From Tardiphaga robiniae (GTDB lineage: Bacteria; Pseudomonadota; Alphaproteobacteria; Rhizobiales; Xanthobacteraceae), in NCBI RefSeq assembly GCF_013359755.1, contig NZ_JABMCJ010000061.1, positions 1 to 53,323 on the forward strand: a stretch of DNA of 53,323 bases, read 5' to 3'. The notes under the pieces are model-generated. The model ran no database searches. It was not told the DNA's origin and saw only the letters and a list, made by a program, of their open reading frames with translations. Position numbers and translations under genes: made by a program. Positions 18,158 to 26,967 of this stretch are shown in pieces; positions within the stretch are counted from its first letter, which is position 1; each line of letters starts with the position of its first letter.

Positions 18158-20014
18158 CTATTTGGCCTGCTCACTTGAAGGTTTTGCGGACGCCCACCAC
18201 AGATCGGGGGCACCGACGCCGATATATTTCGGCAGATTGGCGGGATGGCCGAACACATCCCAATAGGCCACGCGATGCGAGGCCGCATACCATTGCGGCA
18301 CCCAGTAGCGCCCGGCACGGATGACACGATCCAGCGCTCGCGCCGCGAAAACCAGCTTGGGCCGCGTATCGGCGGCGATGACTTCGTTCATCAGGGCATC
18401 GACCACAGGATCGGAAATGCCGGCGAGATTGTTCGAGCCCTTGGTCGCTGCCGACTGCATCGAGAAGAACGAACGCAGCGAATCACCGGGAATGGTGGAA
18501 AAGCTGAAACGTTCGATGGCTGCATCGAAGTCGAAATCGTCGCGGCGTGCGCGGAACTGCACGGGATCGACAAGGCGCACACTGGCCTCGATGCCGAGCG
18601 TGCCGAGATTCTTGATATAGGGCATGTGATGCGCCTGGAAAGCAGGCTCATCGAGCAAAAACTCGACCTTGAACGGCTCGCCCTGCGCCGTCATGCGCTT
18701 GCCGTCCTTCATCACGCAGCCGGCGTCGTTCAGGAGCTGGATGGCCTTGCGCAGCAGCGCACGGTCCTGACCTGATCCATCCGATGTCGGTGGCAGATAG
18801 GGCGCTCCGAAAACTTCGGCCGGCACCTTGTCGCGAAACGGCTCCAGCAATGCGAGCTCTTCCGGCGACGGCGCGCCGGTCGCCATCAAATCAGAATTCT
18901 GGAACGGCGACACCGTGCGCACATAGGCGCCATACATGATGGTCTTGTTGGTCCATTCGAAATCGAATGCATTGCCGAGCGCCTCGCGCACGCGCGGATC
19001 CTTGAACTTGGCGCGGCGTGTGTTGAGGAACCAGCCCTGCGCACCGGACGGTGTGTCATCGGGCAGCATCTCCTGCTTGACGCGACCATCCTTCACCGCG
19101 GGGAAATCGTAGCGCGTGTTCCAGATGCGCGAGGTGAACTCCTCGCGATACAGATAATTGCGACCGGTGAAACCTTCGAAGGCCACGTCGCGGTCGCGAT
19201 AGAAATCGAACCGCACTGTATCGAAATTATAGCTGCCGCGATTGACCGGAAGGTCCGCGGCCCACCAGTCCTTCACACGATCGAATTCGATATAGCGCCC
19301 GACTTCGAAGCGCCCGACCTTGTAGGGACCGCTGCCGAGCGGCGTCTCCAGCGACGTCTCATCGAATGCGCGCTTATCGTAATAGGCCTGCGAGAAAATC
19401 GGCATGCCTGCCACGAACAACGGCACATCGCGGCCGCGTTTCTCGGCGAATGTCACCACCAGCGTCAGGTCGTCCACAGCCTCGGCCTTCACCATGTCGC
19501 GCATCTGCTGCGTGATGATGGGATGGCCCTTGGTCTTGAGGGCCGTCAATGAGAATGCCGCATCGCGTGCAGTGAGCTTGCTGCCGTCGTGGAAGCGAGC
19601 TTCCGGCCTCAGCGTAAAACGATAAGTCAGACCATCGGCAGAGATCTGCACGGACTTCGCGACCAGCCCGTACATCGCGTCTGGCTCGTCGCCCGCGCGC
19701 ACCATCAGCGGGGCGAAGGTCATGCCCATGCCCTGCGCGCCGTCGCCCTTCAGAACATAGGCGTTCAGCGAATTGAAGGTCTGGAACGACTGGTTGAATG
19801 CACGGCTCGACGGCACCGTCGAGAAGGCGCCGCCCTTCGGCGCCTTGACGTTGACGTAGTCGAAATTCGGAAAATCGGCCGGATATTTCAGATCGCCAAA
19901 GGCGGAGATGCCGTGGGCTTCGCTCGGCGCTTGCGCCAAAGCGGGGCTGAAGCGTGACGCCGCGATAGCGCCGATCCCGAGACCCAGCACGTGCCGACGA
20001 TTGAGCTGCGCCAT
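18158..20014 (-). CDS. yejA: Extracellular solute-binding protein, YejA type (second copy)
   Basis: A 618-aa periplasmic peptide-binding protein of family 5. It has a twin-arginine-like signal (NRRHVLGLGIGAIAASRFS, cut near ALAQA). The mature part shows family motifs such as GISAFGDLKYPADFPNFDYV near the N-terminus and FNFDTVRFDFYRDRDVAFEGF-like segments later. It delivers peptides or peptide conjugates to YejBEF. ATG 20014 places the signal at the N-terminus; the frame runs 60 codons further upstream inside the preceding gene. It is one of two consecutive yejA-like genes, 14 nt after the first. Confidence 0.9.
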   Translation of the reverse strand: MAQLNRRHVLGLGIGAIAASRFSPALAQAPSEAHGISAFGDLKYPADFPNFDYVNVKAPKGGAFSTVPSSRAFNQSFQTFNSLNAYVLKGDGAQGMGMTFAPLMVRAGDEPDAMYGLVAKSVQISADGLTYRFTLRPEARFHDGSKLTARDAAFSLTALKTKGHPIITQQMRDMVKAEAVDDLTLVVTFAEKRGRDVPLFVAGMPIFSQAYYDKRAFDETSLETPLGSGPYKVGRFEVGRYIEFDRVKDWWAADLPVNRGSYNFDTVRFDFYRDRDVAFEGFTGRNYLYREEFTSRIWNTRYDFPAVKDGRVKQEMLPDDTPSGAQGWFLNTRRAKFKDPRVREALGNAFDFEWTNKTIMYGAYVRTVSPFQNSDLMATGAPSPEELALLEPFRDKVPAEVFGAPYLPPTSDGSGQDRALLRKAIQLLNDAGCVMKDGKRMTAQGEPFKVEFLLDEPAFQAHHMPYIKNLGTLGIEASVRLVDPVQFRARRDDFDFDAAIERFSFSTIPGDSLRSFFSMQSAATKGSNNLAGISDPVVDALMNEVIAADTRPKLVFAARALDRVIRAGRYWVPQWYAASHRVAYWDVFGHPANLPKYIGVGAPDLWWASAKPSSEQAK

Positions 20015-20028
20015 GCGCGATGTGCTCC

Positions 20029-21930
20029 TCAAGAGCGCTTGCCGATCTTGGCGGCCTTGTCGGCGTCGTACCACCAGATGGCGGGGAAACCCGACTGGCC
20101 GTATTTCGGCGGCTCGGGCGGTCGGCCAAAGCGATCCCAGCGCGCGGTGCGGACCTTGTTGTAGGTCCATTGCGGCACCACGAAGTTGTTCCACAGCAGC
20201 ACACGATCGAGCGCCTTGGTCGCAGCGACGAGATCGTTGCGGTCCTTGGTGAAGATCACGCGATCGATCAGCTTGTCGATCGCAGGATTCTTGATGCCGA
20301 CGATGTTGCGTGAGCCGGCCATGTCGGCAGCCTGCGAGCCCCAGAATTCACGCTGCTCGTTACCGGGTGACAGCGACTCCGGCCAGGACGACACGACGAT
20401 GTCAAAATCCCAGGTCCGCAGCCGGTTCTCATATTGCGTGGCATCGATGGTGCGGACCGACACGCCGATGCCGAGACGTTCCAGCGACGGCTTGAAGAAC
20501 AGCATCACGCGCTCGAAAGAGGGATCCTCGCCGAGCAATTCCAGCTCAAACGGCGCACCGGTCTTGGCATTGACCAGTTTGCGATCACGGACTTCGTAGC
20601 CCGCTTCCTTGAACAGTTGCAGCGCTTCGCGAAGATTGCCGCGCACATTTTCAGCACTGCCACCGACCGGATTCGTATAGGGCTTGGTGAAAACCTCCGG
20701 CGGCACTTCGGCGCGCACCGTCTCCAGAATCTCCAGCTCCTTGCCTTCCGGCAGGCCTGAGGACGCAAGCTCGGTGCCGTCGAAATAGCTGGAGATGCGC
20801 TTGTACTGGCCAAAGAAGATCTGCTTGTTCATCTCCTCGAAGTCGAACGCATAATTCAGCGCGCGGCGGACGCGCGGATCCTTGAACTTATCGCGGCGAA
20901 TGTTGAGCGCGAAGCCCTGCATGATGCCCGACGAGCGATTGAGGAATTCCTCGAGAACAACGCGCTTCTCGGCCACCGCCGGAAAGTCATAGGCCGTCGC
21001 CCAGTTCTTGGCGCTGTTCTCGGTGCGCCAATCCACCTGGTCGCCCTTGAAGGCTTCGAGCGCGACGGTGCCGTCGCGGAAATACTCGTAGCGCAGCTCA
21101 TCGAAATTATTGCGACCGACATTCACATTGAGGTCGCGCCCCCAATAGTCTTTCACGCGCTCCACCGACACCGAGCGCCCCGGGACGAACTCCTTGATGC
21201 GATAGGCGGCGCTGCCAAGCGGCGCCTCAAGTGTTGTGCTGCCGATGTCGCGCTTGGCGCCGGAAGCATTGGTGCCTTCCCACCAATGCTTGGGCAGCAC
21301 GGTGAGCTGGCCGACGATCTGCGGCAGTTCACGGTTGCCGGGCGCATCGAAGGTGAACTTGATCTCGCGCTCGCCGACCTTCTCGGCCTTCACCACATGG
21401 CGGTAATAGGCAGAATATTGCGGATGATATTTCTTGAAGGACTCAAGCGAGAAGATCACATCCTCCGGGGTCACCGGCTTACCATCATGCCACCTGGCAT
21501 TCACACGCAGCCGGTAGGACACCCAGGAGTAATCCTCGGGATGGCTGACGGCTTCGGCCAGCAGACCATATTCGGTCGAGACCTCGTCCAGCGATCCTGT
21601 CGTAAGGGACTCGTAGATCAGTCCGACGGCACCGGCGATGTTGCCCTTCACGCCGGCCACCGCGATGTTGAAATTGTCGAAGGTCCCGATGGCGATCTGG
21701 CGGACGGTGCCCCCCTTAGGCGCTTCCGGATTGACGTAGTCGAAGCGCTTGAACTCCGCCGGATACTTGATCTCCCCGAACAGGGACAGCGCATGGCGCC
21801 ATTCTGCACCTTTTGCCGCAGACTGGGCACTTGCTGCGTCGATGACGGAGAGGCTGCCGGCACCACCGATGACAGGGGCAAGTGCGGCGAAGGCGCTGGT
21901 CTGGAGAAGGCGGCGTCGGGAAATCGTCAA
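20029..21930 (-). CDS. yejA: Extracellular solute-binding protein, YejA type (first copy)
   Basis: A family 5 periplasmic binding protein of about 633 aa, first gene of the operon. A Tat signal (TISRRRLLQTSAFAALAPVIG) precedes a mature domain with ALSLFGEIKYPAEFKRFDYV, closely parallel to the second copy. The start is uncertain. TTG 21930 puts the RRR motif at residues 5-7 and has AGGA upstream; an ATG at 22023 would add 31 residues before the signal. Having two binding proteins for one YejBEF suggests broader substrate range, as in the YejA1A2BEF system of Sinorhizobium meliloti. Sequence identity between the copies is only partial, so they are old paralogues. Confidence 0.87.
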   Translation of the reverse strand: MTISRRRLLQTSAFAALAPVIGGAGSLSVIDAASAQSAAKGAEWRHALSLFGEIKYPAEFKRFDYVNPEAPKGGTVRQIAIGTFDNFNIAVAGVKGNIAGAVGLIYESLTTGSLDEVSTEYGLLAEAVSHPEDYSWVSYRLRVNARWHDGKPVTPEDVIFSLESFKKYHPQYSAYYRHVVKAEKVGEREIKFTFDAPGNRELPQIVGQLTVLPKHWWEGTNASGAKRDIGSTTLEAPLGSAAYRIKEFVPGRSVSVERVKDYWGRDLNVNVGRNNFDELRYEYFRDGTVALEAFKGDQVDWRTENSAKNWATAYDFPAVAEKRVVLEEFLNRSSGIMQGFALNIRRDKFKDPRVRRALNYAFDFEEMNKQIFFGQYKRISSYFDGTELASSGLPEGKELEILETVRAEVPPEVFTKPYTNPVGGSAENVRGNLREALQLFKEAGYEVRDRKLVNAKTGAPFELELLGEDPSFERVMLFFKPSLERLGIGVSVRTIDATQYENRLRTWDFDIVVSSWPESLSPGNEQREFWGSQAADMAGSRNIVGIKNPAIDKLIDRVIFTKDRNDLVAATKALDRVLLWNNFVVPQWTYNKVRTARWDRFGRPPEPPKYGQSGFPAIWWYDADKAAKIGKRS

Positions 21931-22094
21931 TGTGCTGAATCCTGTGAACCGAAGCAGTCTATTAGAACGGTCATATAAGGCGAGGGTTCGACCGATTATG
22001 CCGGCTTTTCCGCAGGATACCACCCGTCACGCTGGTTGCATCCTAACGCGTTGCGGCCAAACGTCCCGCTTAAGCTTTGGTAATGCAGATACGA

Positions 22095-22121
22095 AAACGG
22101 CCAGGCTGAGCCTGGCCGTTT
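22095..22121 (-). terminator. Rho-independent terminator for cycM
   Basis: AAACGGCCAGGC (22095-22106) and GCCTGGCCGTTT (22110-22121) form a perfect 12-bp stem with a 3-nt loop. Read on the minus strand it ends in TTTT and lies 44 nt after the cycM stop codon, so it also insulates the yej operon downstream. Confidence 0.85.
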
Positions 22122-22164
22122 AATCGATGATAAATTACCAAGGAACAGCGTTACGACACCGTCC

Positions 22165-22713
22165 TCATTTCGCTGCAGTGGGCAGCGGCACCGGCTTATC
22201 GGCGAGAGTTGCGAGATAGGCGATCACGTCGGCGCGCTCGCTATCCTTTTGAATGCCGGCGAAGCCCATGGCCGTGCCCGGTACGGTGCCCTTCGGATTG
22301 GCGATGAACTTGTTCAGCTCCTCGAAGGTCCAGGTGCCGCCCTTGGCCTTCATGCCCGCCGAGAAGTTGAACCCGGCCTTGCCTTCGCCCACCTTCTCAT
22401 TGACGACGCCGAACAGGTTCGGGCCAACGCGGTTCGGACCGCCCTTTTCGAATGTATGGCAGGCGGCGCACTTCTTGGCTGCGGTTGAGCCCTTCTCGAC
22501 CGAAGCCGTCTGCAGCAGCTTCTCGATCGGTTCGGACGGCGCGGCAGCGGCCTTGGCACCGCCGGCGGCCTCTTCCTTCACGGCGATATCAAAGCCGGGC
22601 TTTTCCATATGCTTCGGTGAAAACACAGCCTGGGCGGTGAAATTCGTCACCATCAGAACCAGGCAGGTGCCGAGAATGGCGCCCATAATCTTGTTGAGTT
22701 CGAAGGAGTCCAT
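22165..22713 (-). CDS. cycM: Membrane-anchored cytochrome c, CycM type
   Basis: A 182-aa class I cytochrome c tethered to the inner membrane by an uncleaved N-terminal helix (IMGAILGTCLVLMVTNFTAQAV). A low-complexity Ala/Glu linker (residues 46-62) leads to the haem domain with C82-A-A-C85-H86 and the distal ligand Met149 in PGTAMGFAG. In Bradyrhizobium CycM carries electrons from the bc1 complex to the aa3 oxidase. Length and layout match CycM closely. It is monocistronic and divergent from kdsB across about 200 nt. Confidence 0.92.
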   Translation of the reverse strand: MDSFELNKIMGAILGTCLVLMVTNFTAQAVFSPKHMEKPGFDIAVKEEAAGGAKAAAAPSEPIEKLLQTASVEKGSTAAKKCAACHTFEKGGPNRVGPNLFGVVNEKVGEGKAGFNFSAGMKAKGGTWTFEELNKFIANPKGTVPGTAMGFAGIQKDSERADVIAYLATLADKPVPLPTAAK

Positions 22714-22921
22714 AGTCGAAAAGCCCCACGCCGTTTTAGGTCATTGGAAGGCCGCTCCAACGGCCTCGACACACTCAGGAATCACGTTCCTGCGGCCCTC
22801 AGGCCTGCCGTTTTGAGATAACGGTTTGCCCATCCTCTGGCAACCCGTATAAACGCCGCGCCCTTTGATGTGCATCATACTTTTCGGGGGGAAGATCACT
22901 GGAATCCAAGCCGATTTTGAC

Positions 22922-23662
22922 ATGACAGACACACGCACCCTGGTGCTCATTCCCGCCCGGATGGCGGCCACCCGCCTGCCCGGCAAGCCGCTGCTCGATA
23001 TTGGCGGGCTGCCGATGATCGTGCATGTGGCGCGACGCGCCAAAGAGGCCGGTCTGGGCCGTGTCGCCATCGCCACCGATACGGCCGACATCGCGGACGC
23101 CGTTAAAGCCCACGGTTTCGAGGCGGTCATGACCTTCCCGGACCACCCGTCAGGGTCCGACCGGATTTTTGAGGCCCTGTGCAAGCTCGATCCGGCCGGG
23201 CACGTCCAGACCATCGTCAACGTCCAGGGCGACCTGCCCACTATTCCGCCGGGCGACATAAGCGCCGCGGTCCGCCTGCTCGACGACCCCGCGGTCGACA
23301 TCGCGACCCTGGCGACCGAGATCCACAAGGATGACGAACATACCAATCCGAGCGTGGTGAAGCTGATCGGCTCGCCAGCCGGACCCGACAGGCTGCGTGC
23401 GCTGTATTTCACCCGAGCCACGGCGCCCTATGGCGACGGGCCCCGCTACCATCACATCGGGCTTTATGCCTATCGGCGCGCCGCGCTCGAAGGCTTCGTC
23501 AAACTCGCGCCGTCGACGCTTGAGCTGCGCGAAAAGCTCGAACAGCTCCGCGCACTGGAAGCCGGCATGCGGATCGACGCCGCCATCGTCGATAGCGTCC
23601 CGCTCGGCGTCGATACGCCCGCGGATCTCGAAACCGCCCGCCGGCTACTGGCAAAAACCTGA
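22922..23662 (+). CDS. kdsB: 3-deoxy-manno-octulosonate cytidylyltransferase (CMP-KDO synthetase)
   Basis: A 246-aa cytosolic enzyme that makes CMP-KDO from CTP and KDO for lipopolysaccharide inner core synthesis. The nucleotide-binding start [18 protein letters not shown] and the motifs [23 protein letters not shown] and [12 protein letters not shown] fit KdsB. ATG 22922 begins the conserved region; the frame is open further upstream without similarity. The gene abuts pheA: its TGA at 23660-23662 lies 21 nt before the preferred pheA start. Confidence 0.95.
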   Translation: MTDTRTLVLIPARMAATRLPGKPLLDIGGLPMIVHVARRAKEAGLGRVAIATDTADIADAVKAHGFEAVMTFPDHPSGSDRIFEALCKLDPAGHVQTIVNVQGDLPTIPPGDISAAVRLLDDPAVDIATLATEIHKDDEHTNPSVVKLIGSPAGPDRLRALYFTRATAPYGDGPRYHHIGLYAYRRAALEGFVKLAPSTLELREKLEQLRALEAGMRIDAAIVDSVPLGVDTPADLETARRLLAKT

Positions 23663-23683
23663 GTGACTGATACAAGGCCCGCC

Positions 23684-24556
23684 ATGACCATTCCCCAAAA
23701 TCAGATCATGAAGATCGCATTCCAGGGCGAGCCCGGCGCCAATTCCCATATCGCCATCGTCGAGGCGTTTCCGAATGCCGAGCCGCTGCCCTGCGCCACC
23801 TTCGAGGATGCGCTGGCCGCGATCACCTCGGGCGAGGCCGATCTCGGCATGATCCCGATCGAGAACTCGATTGCCGGCCGCGTCGCCGACATCCATCATC
23901 TGCTGCCGCAGTCGGGCCTGCATATCGTCGGCGAGTGGTTTCTGCCCATTCACCACCAGATGATGGCGCTGCCCGGCGCGAAGCTCACCGACATCAAGAC
24001 GGTGGAAAGCCACGTCCACGCGCTTGGCCAGTGCCGCCGCATCATCCGCAAGCTCGGCATCAAGGCCATCGTCGCCGCCGATACCGCCGGCTCGGCCCGC
24101 GCGATTGCCGAACGCGGCGACAAGAGCTGCGCCTCGCTGGCCTCACGGCTCGCGGCAGATATCTACGGGCTCGAAATTCTCGCCGAGGACGTCGAGGACG
24201 AGGATCACAACACCACGCGTTTCGTCATCCTTTCCAAAGACGCCAAGTGGGCGCCGCAGGGCTCCGAACCGCTGGTCACCAGTTTTGTTTTCCGCGTCCG
24301 CAACCTTCCTGCGGCGCTCTACAAGGCACTCGGCGGCTTCGCCACCAACGGCGTCAACATGACCAAGCTGGAAAGCTACATGGTCGACGGCGAGTTCTTC
24401 GCCACGCAGTTCTACGCCGATGTCGACGGCCATCCGGATGACCGCAACCTCGCTTTCGCACTCGAAGAACTGAAGTTCTTCTCACGCGAATTCAGGATCG
24501 TCGGCGTCTATCCGGCGCATCCTTTCCGCGCGACCTTCGGCGAACCGACCTCGTAA
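23684..24556 (+). CDS. pheA: Prephenate dehydratase
   Basis: Makes phenylpyruvate from prephenate in phenylalanine synthesis. This is the stand-alone 290-aa form: a catalytic PDT domain (IAFQGEPGANSHIAI to HNTTRFVILS, containing the catalytic TRF motif), then an ACT regulatory domain (TSFVFRVRNLPAALYKALGG and LESYMVDGEFFATQFYADV) that binds phenylalanine for feedback inhibition. There is no chorismate mutase domain. ATG 23684 has AAGG upstream; a GTG at 23663 would add seven residues. It is co-directional with kdsB. Confidence 0.95.
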   Translation: MTIPQNQIMKIAFQGEPGANSHIAIVEAFPNAEPLPCATFEDALAAITSGEADLGMIPIENSIAGRVADIHHLLPQSGLHIVGEWFLPIHHQMMALPGAKLTDIKTVESHVHALGQCRRIIRKLGIKAIVAADTAGSARAIAERGDKSCASLASRLAADIYGLEILAEDVEDEDHNTTRFVILSKDAKWAPQGSEPLVTSFVFRVRNLPAALYKALGGFATNGVNMTKLESYMVDGEFFATQFYADVDGHPDDRNLAFALEELKFFSREFRIVGVYPAHPFRATFGEPTS

Positions 24557-24565
24557 CCGGCAAGT

Positions 24566-24976
24566 TCAGGACGACGCCGGCCGGACGTGATCGGTCAGCG
24601 CATGCGTCGCCGCCATGGGCGATCCAGGCAGAAATAGCTGAACCGGACGGATTTCATAGACCGCAGTCGGATTGACGCGGCGCAGATCGCGCGCGGTCGC
24701 GACGGCGTCCTCACGGGTCGCACAATCGACCACATAGAAGCCGAGCAACTGCTCCTTGGTCTCGGCAAAGGGCCCGTCGATGACCACGCCGGCACCGGGT
24801 CCGCGCAAGGTGAATGCACCCTTGGTGCCGCCCAGCCGCGCAGCCGGCCCCATCCGGCCGTCGGCCGTCAGCTTCTCGTGAAGCTCATGAAGATTGGCCA
24901 TCACCGCAGTGTCTTCGTCGGCCGTCCACGACACGACGACGTCTTCGACGTGATAGGCCAGGATTGCATAGAGCAT
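24566..24976 (-). CDS. YCII-related (DGPF-domain) protein
   Basis: A 136-aa ferredoxin-like-fold protein of the YCII-related superfamily. The family hallmark DGPFAETKEQLLGFYV is present at about residues 66-81, preceded by the HELHEKLTADGRMGPAARL region. Members are often found beside ECF sigma factors or small-molecule enzymes; no biochemical role can be assigned. It converges on pheA with a 9-nt gap and lies downstream of the VOC gene in the same direction, 78 nt away. Confidence 0.85.
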   Translation of the reverse strand: MLYAILAYHVEDVVVSWTADEDTAVMANLHELHEKLTADGRMGPAARLGGTKGAFTLRGPGAGVVIDGPFAETKEQLLGFYVVDCATREDAVATARDLRRVNPTAVYEIRPVQLFLPGSPMAATHALTDHVRPASS

Positions 24977-25054
24977 AGGTTTTACCTCGTGTGGTGACGG
25001 CGCCGATCCAAGGACGTTTCGGTAGTCCCGATCCCGACATTGCCTTTCGAAACT

Positions 25055-25501
25055 TTACGACGCCTCGCAAATTGACGCGTCCACCGCAACCAACTCGACG
25101 ATATTGCCGTCCGGATCGGTGACGTAAATGGAGCGCCAGCCGATCCATCGGTGTTCGTAGGTGTTCGGCTTGAAACCCGCTTTCGTCAGGGCATCGAGAG
25201 CAGGCTGATAGTCCGATAACGCAATCTCCAGCGCAAGGTGATGCAGAGTGGGTGCCCGCAAATCGGGAGCAGACCATTTCGTGTCGTCACGATTGGACGG
25301 CTGATCGGCCCTGAAAAGACCGATAATCCGGTGATGGCCTTCAAAGCCATCTTCCACTTTGAGAAATACAATCCGATCGTCGAAGGCGCGCAGCAGACTG
25401 AGACCAAGGACATCTCGATAGAAACTGACCGCGCGCGGCATATCGCTGACACGCAGAACAACTTCGCCAAGGCCACGCGGTGTTACCAGAGGCGCCATCA
25501 T
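25055..25501 (-). CDS. VOC family (glyoxalase/dioxygenase-like) protein
   Basis: A 148-aa single-module vicinal oxygen chelate protein. It shows the beta-alpha-beta-beta-beta pattern: GLGEVVLRVSDMPRAVSFYRDVLGLSLL at the N-terminus, HHLALEIALSDYQPALDALTKAG in the middle and GWRSIYVTDPDGNIVELV at the end. The metal-ligand positions (His in HHLALEI, Glu in NIVELV) suggest it binds a metal. The substrate is unknown. It follows the luciferase-like monooxygenase gene after 24 nt and is likely co-transcribed. Confidence 0.85.
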   Translation of the reverse strand: MMAPLVTPRGLGEVVLRVSDMPRAVSFYRDVLGLSLLRAFDDRIVFLKVEDGFEGHHRIIGLFRADQPSNRDDTKWSAPDLRAPTLHHLALEIALSDYQPALDALTKAGFKPNTYEHRWIGWRSIYVTDPDGNIVELVAVDASICEAS

Positions 25502-25525
25502 CCCCTCCCATTGTCGCGGCGCTCG

Positions 25526-26557
25526 CTAAGCTCGCTGCGCCCAGGCTGCTGCTCTCTGCAATTGAAATACATCCGCCAACAGATCATAGGACCGCTTCCG
25601 CGCCTCATGATCATACATCGCGGTAATGACCATCAACTCATCGGCCTGGCATTCGCTGATGAGCGGCTGCAGCTTTTCCAAGACTGTCGACGGACTGCCG
25701 ACGAACAGACGTGAACGATTGCGCGCGATCTTCATCTTTTCGCTGTCGCTATAAGGATAGGCCAGCGCCTCTTCGACGCTCGGCAGCGGCGCGTATTCGC
25801 CGCGGTCGCGACGGAGGCGATTGAGGTCGGCCGACGAGGCCAGCCGCTCGGCCTCGGCATCCGTCTCCGCGCAAATCACTGCGACAGCGAGAATCGCATG
25901 CGGTGCCTGCCGCCAGCTGGAGGACTTGAAGCGCGCGCGGTAATGCACCATCGCGTCGGCGGCGTCGTGGGATGCAAAATGGTGGGCGAAAGCGAAGCCC
26001 ATGCCCACCTGCGCAGCGAGATCCGAACTGTAGTCGCTGGACCCGAGCAGCCAGAGCGGCGGCAGTGGCACGTCATTCGGCATCGCCACAACGTTGTTAT
26101 AGGGATGACCTTCCGGGAATTGCCGCGTCTCCCACAGTACCAGCTCGCTCAGTCGCTCAAGGAAATCATCGCCCTCGCGGCCGGCAAGACGGTTGCGCAA
26201 CGCATAAGCCGTCGCGCCATCGGTCCCCGGTGCGCGGCCGAGGCCGAGATCGATCCGGCCGGGAAACAGCGCCTCCAACATCTTGAAGCGCTCGGCCACC
26301 ATCAGCGGCGCATGGTTCGGCAGCATCACGCCGCCGGAGCCGACCCGGATGTGCTGCGTCACTGCCGCAATCTGCCCGATCATGATCTCCGGTGCCGGGC
26401 TCGCGACCGACGCCAGATTGTGATGCTCGGCCAGCCAGTAGCGGACATAGCCGAGGCGATCGGCATGTTTGGCCAGATCGATGCTGTTGCGGAGCGCGCC
26501 CGCGGGCGGCGTGCCTGACGTGACGACCGAGAGGTCGAGAATGGACAATGGGATCAT
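25526..26557 (-). CDS. LLM class flavin-dependent oxidoreductase
   Basis: A 343-aa bacterial luciferase-like monooxygenase with a TIM-barrel fold, expected to use reduced FMN. Typical segments are LSILDLSVVTSGTPP, YWLAEHHNLASVASPAPEI (the conserved AEHH motif), GRIDLGLGRAPGTD and FVGSPSTVLEKLQPL near the C-terminus. It resembles the MsnO8/YhbW-like subgroup, whose substrates are mostly unknown. It is the first gene of a three-gene minus-strand set with the VOC and YCII-like genes, and diverges from metF. Confidence 0.88.
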   Translation of the reverse strand: MIPLSILDLSVVTSGTPPAGALRNSIDLAKHADRLGYVRYWLAEHHNLASVASPAPEIMIGQIAAVTQHIRVGSGGVMLPNHAPLMVAERFKMLEALFPGRIDLGLGRAPGTDGATAYALRNRLAGREGDDFLERLSELVLWETRQFPEGHPYNNVVAMPNDVPLPPLWLLGSSDYSSDLAAQVGMGFAFAHHFASHDAADAMVHYRARFKSSSWRQAPHAILAVAVICAETDAEAERLASSADLNRLRRDRGEYAPLPSVEEALAYPYSDSEKMKIARNRSRLFVGSPSTVLEKLQPLISECQADELMVITAMYDHEARKRSYDLLADVFQLQRAAAWAQRA

Positions 26558-26676
26558 GGCGCCAAGCTAGTGCCTGCGCTGGAGAGGGCAAAGAGCGTTT
26601 TGGGCCACCAACGCCTCCCCCAAACGCCGACGGCAGCAAAGACCGCCTCTCGTGGGACGAATTCTGATATAAGAAT

Positions 26677-26866
26677 AATTACACGACATCTGCCCACATA
26701 CATCGTCATAGATCGAAGCGGCCAGATCGGCTATTTAAGGCCATATTCTGGTAATTTTGCAGGAAACCGGCGCTGCCCACTTATATTCCAATGAGGGAAA
26801 TTACGCGAGATATCTGCTCTTAGTTGGGCCAATTCCCACCCTAAAACCGCTCCAGATGGGCTATTT
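26677..26866. promoter_or_regulatory. AT-rich metF leader with an imperfect tandem motif
   Basis: The 410-nt gap between the monooxygenase gene and metF has no supported gene. It holds two imperfect copies of one arrangement: AATTAC-RCGA followed by ATCTGC (26677-26692 and 26799-26816), then CCAGATSGGCTATTT (26722-26736 and 26852-26866, 14 of 15 identical). The copies are about 125 nt apart. The stretch is much more AT-rich than the genes. It could be tandem operator sites or a repeated leader RNA. It does not match SAM-II, SAH or cobalamin riboswitch consensus as I know them. Confidence 0.4.
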
Positions 26867-26967
26867 CAGTCACCGACCATAGCCTATCTTTGTGCAGTGC
26901 AGCCAACGTCCCCCGGGCTTGGCGCCAGAGACAACCGGTACCGCTTCATGCGGTGGAGTTCGACGCG

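Noticed and set aside
21931-22023. N-terminal extension of the first YejA gene to ATG 22023
   Set aside because: It would place about 31 polar residues before the twin-arginine signal; a start near 21930 is more usual, though not proven.
26558-26967. SAM-II, SAH or cobalamin riboswitch before metF-metH
   Set aside because: None of the consensus boxes I know for these classes could be found; only an unexplained tandem motif is present.
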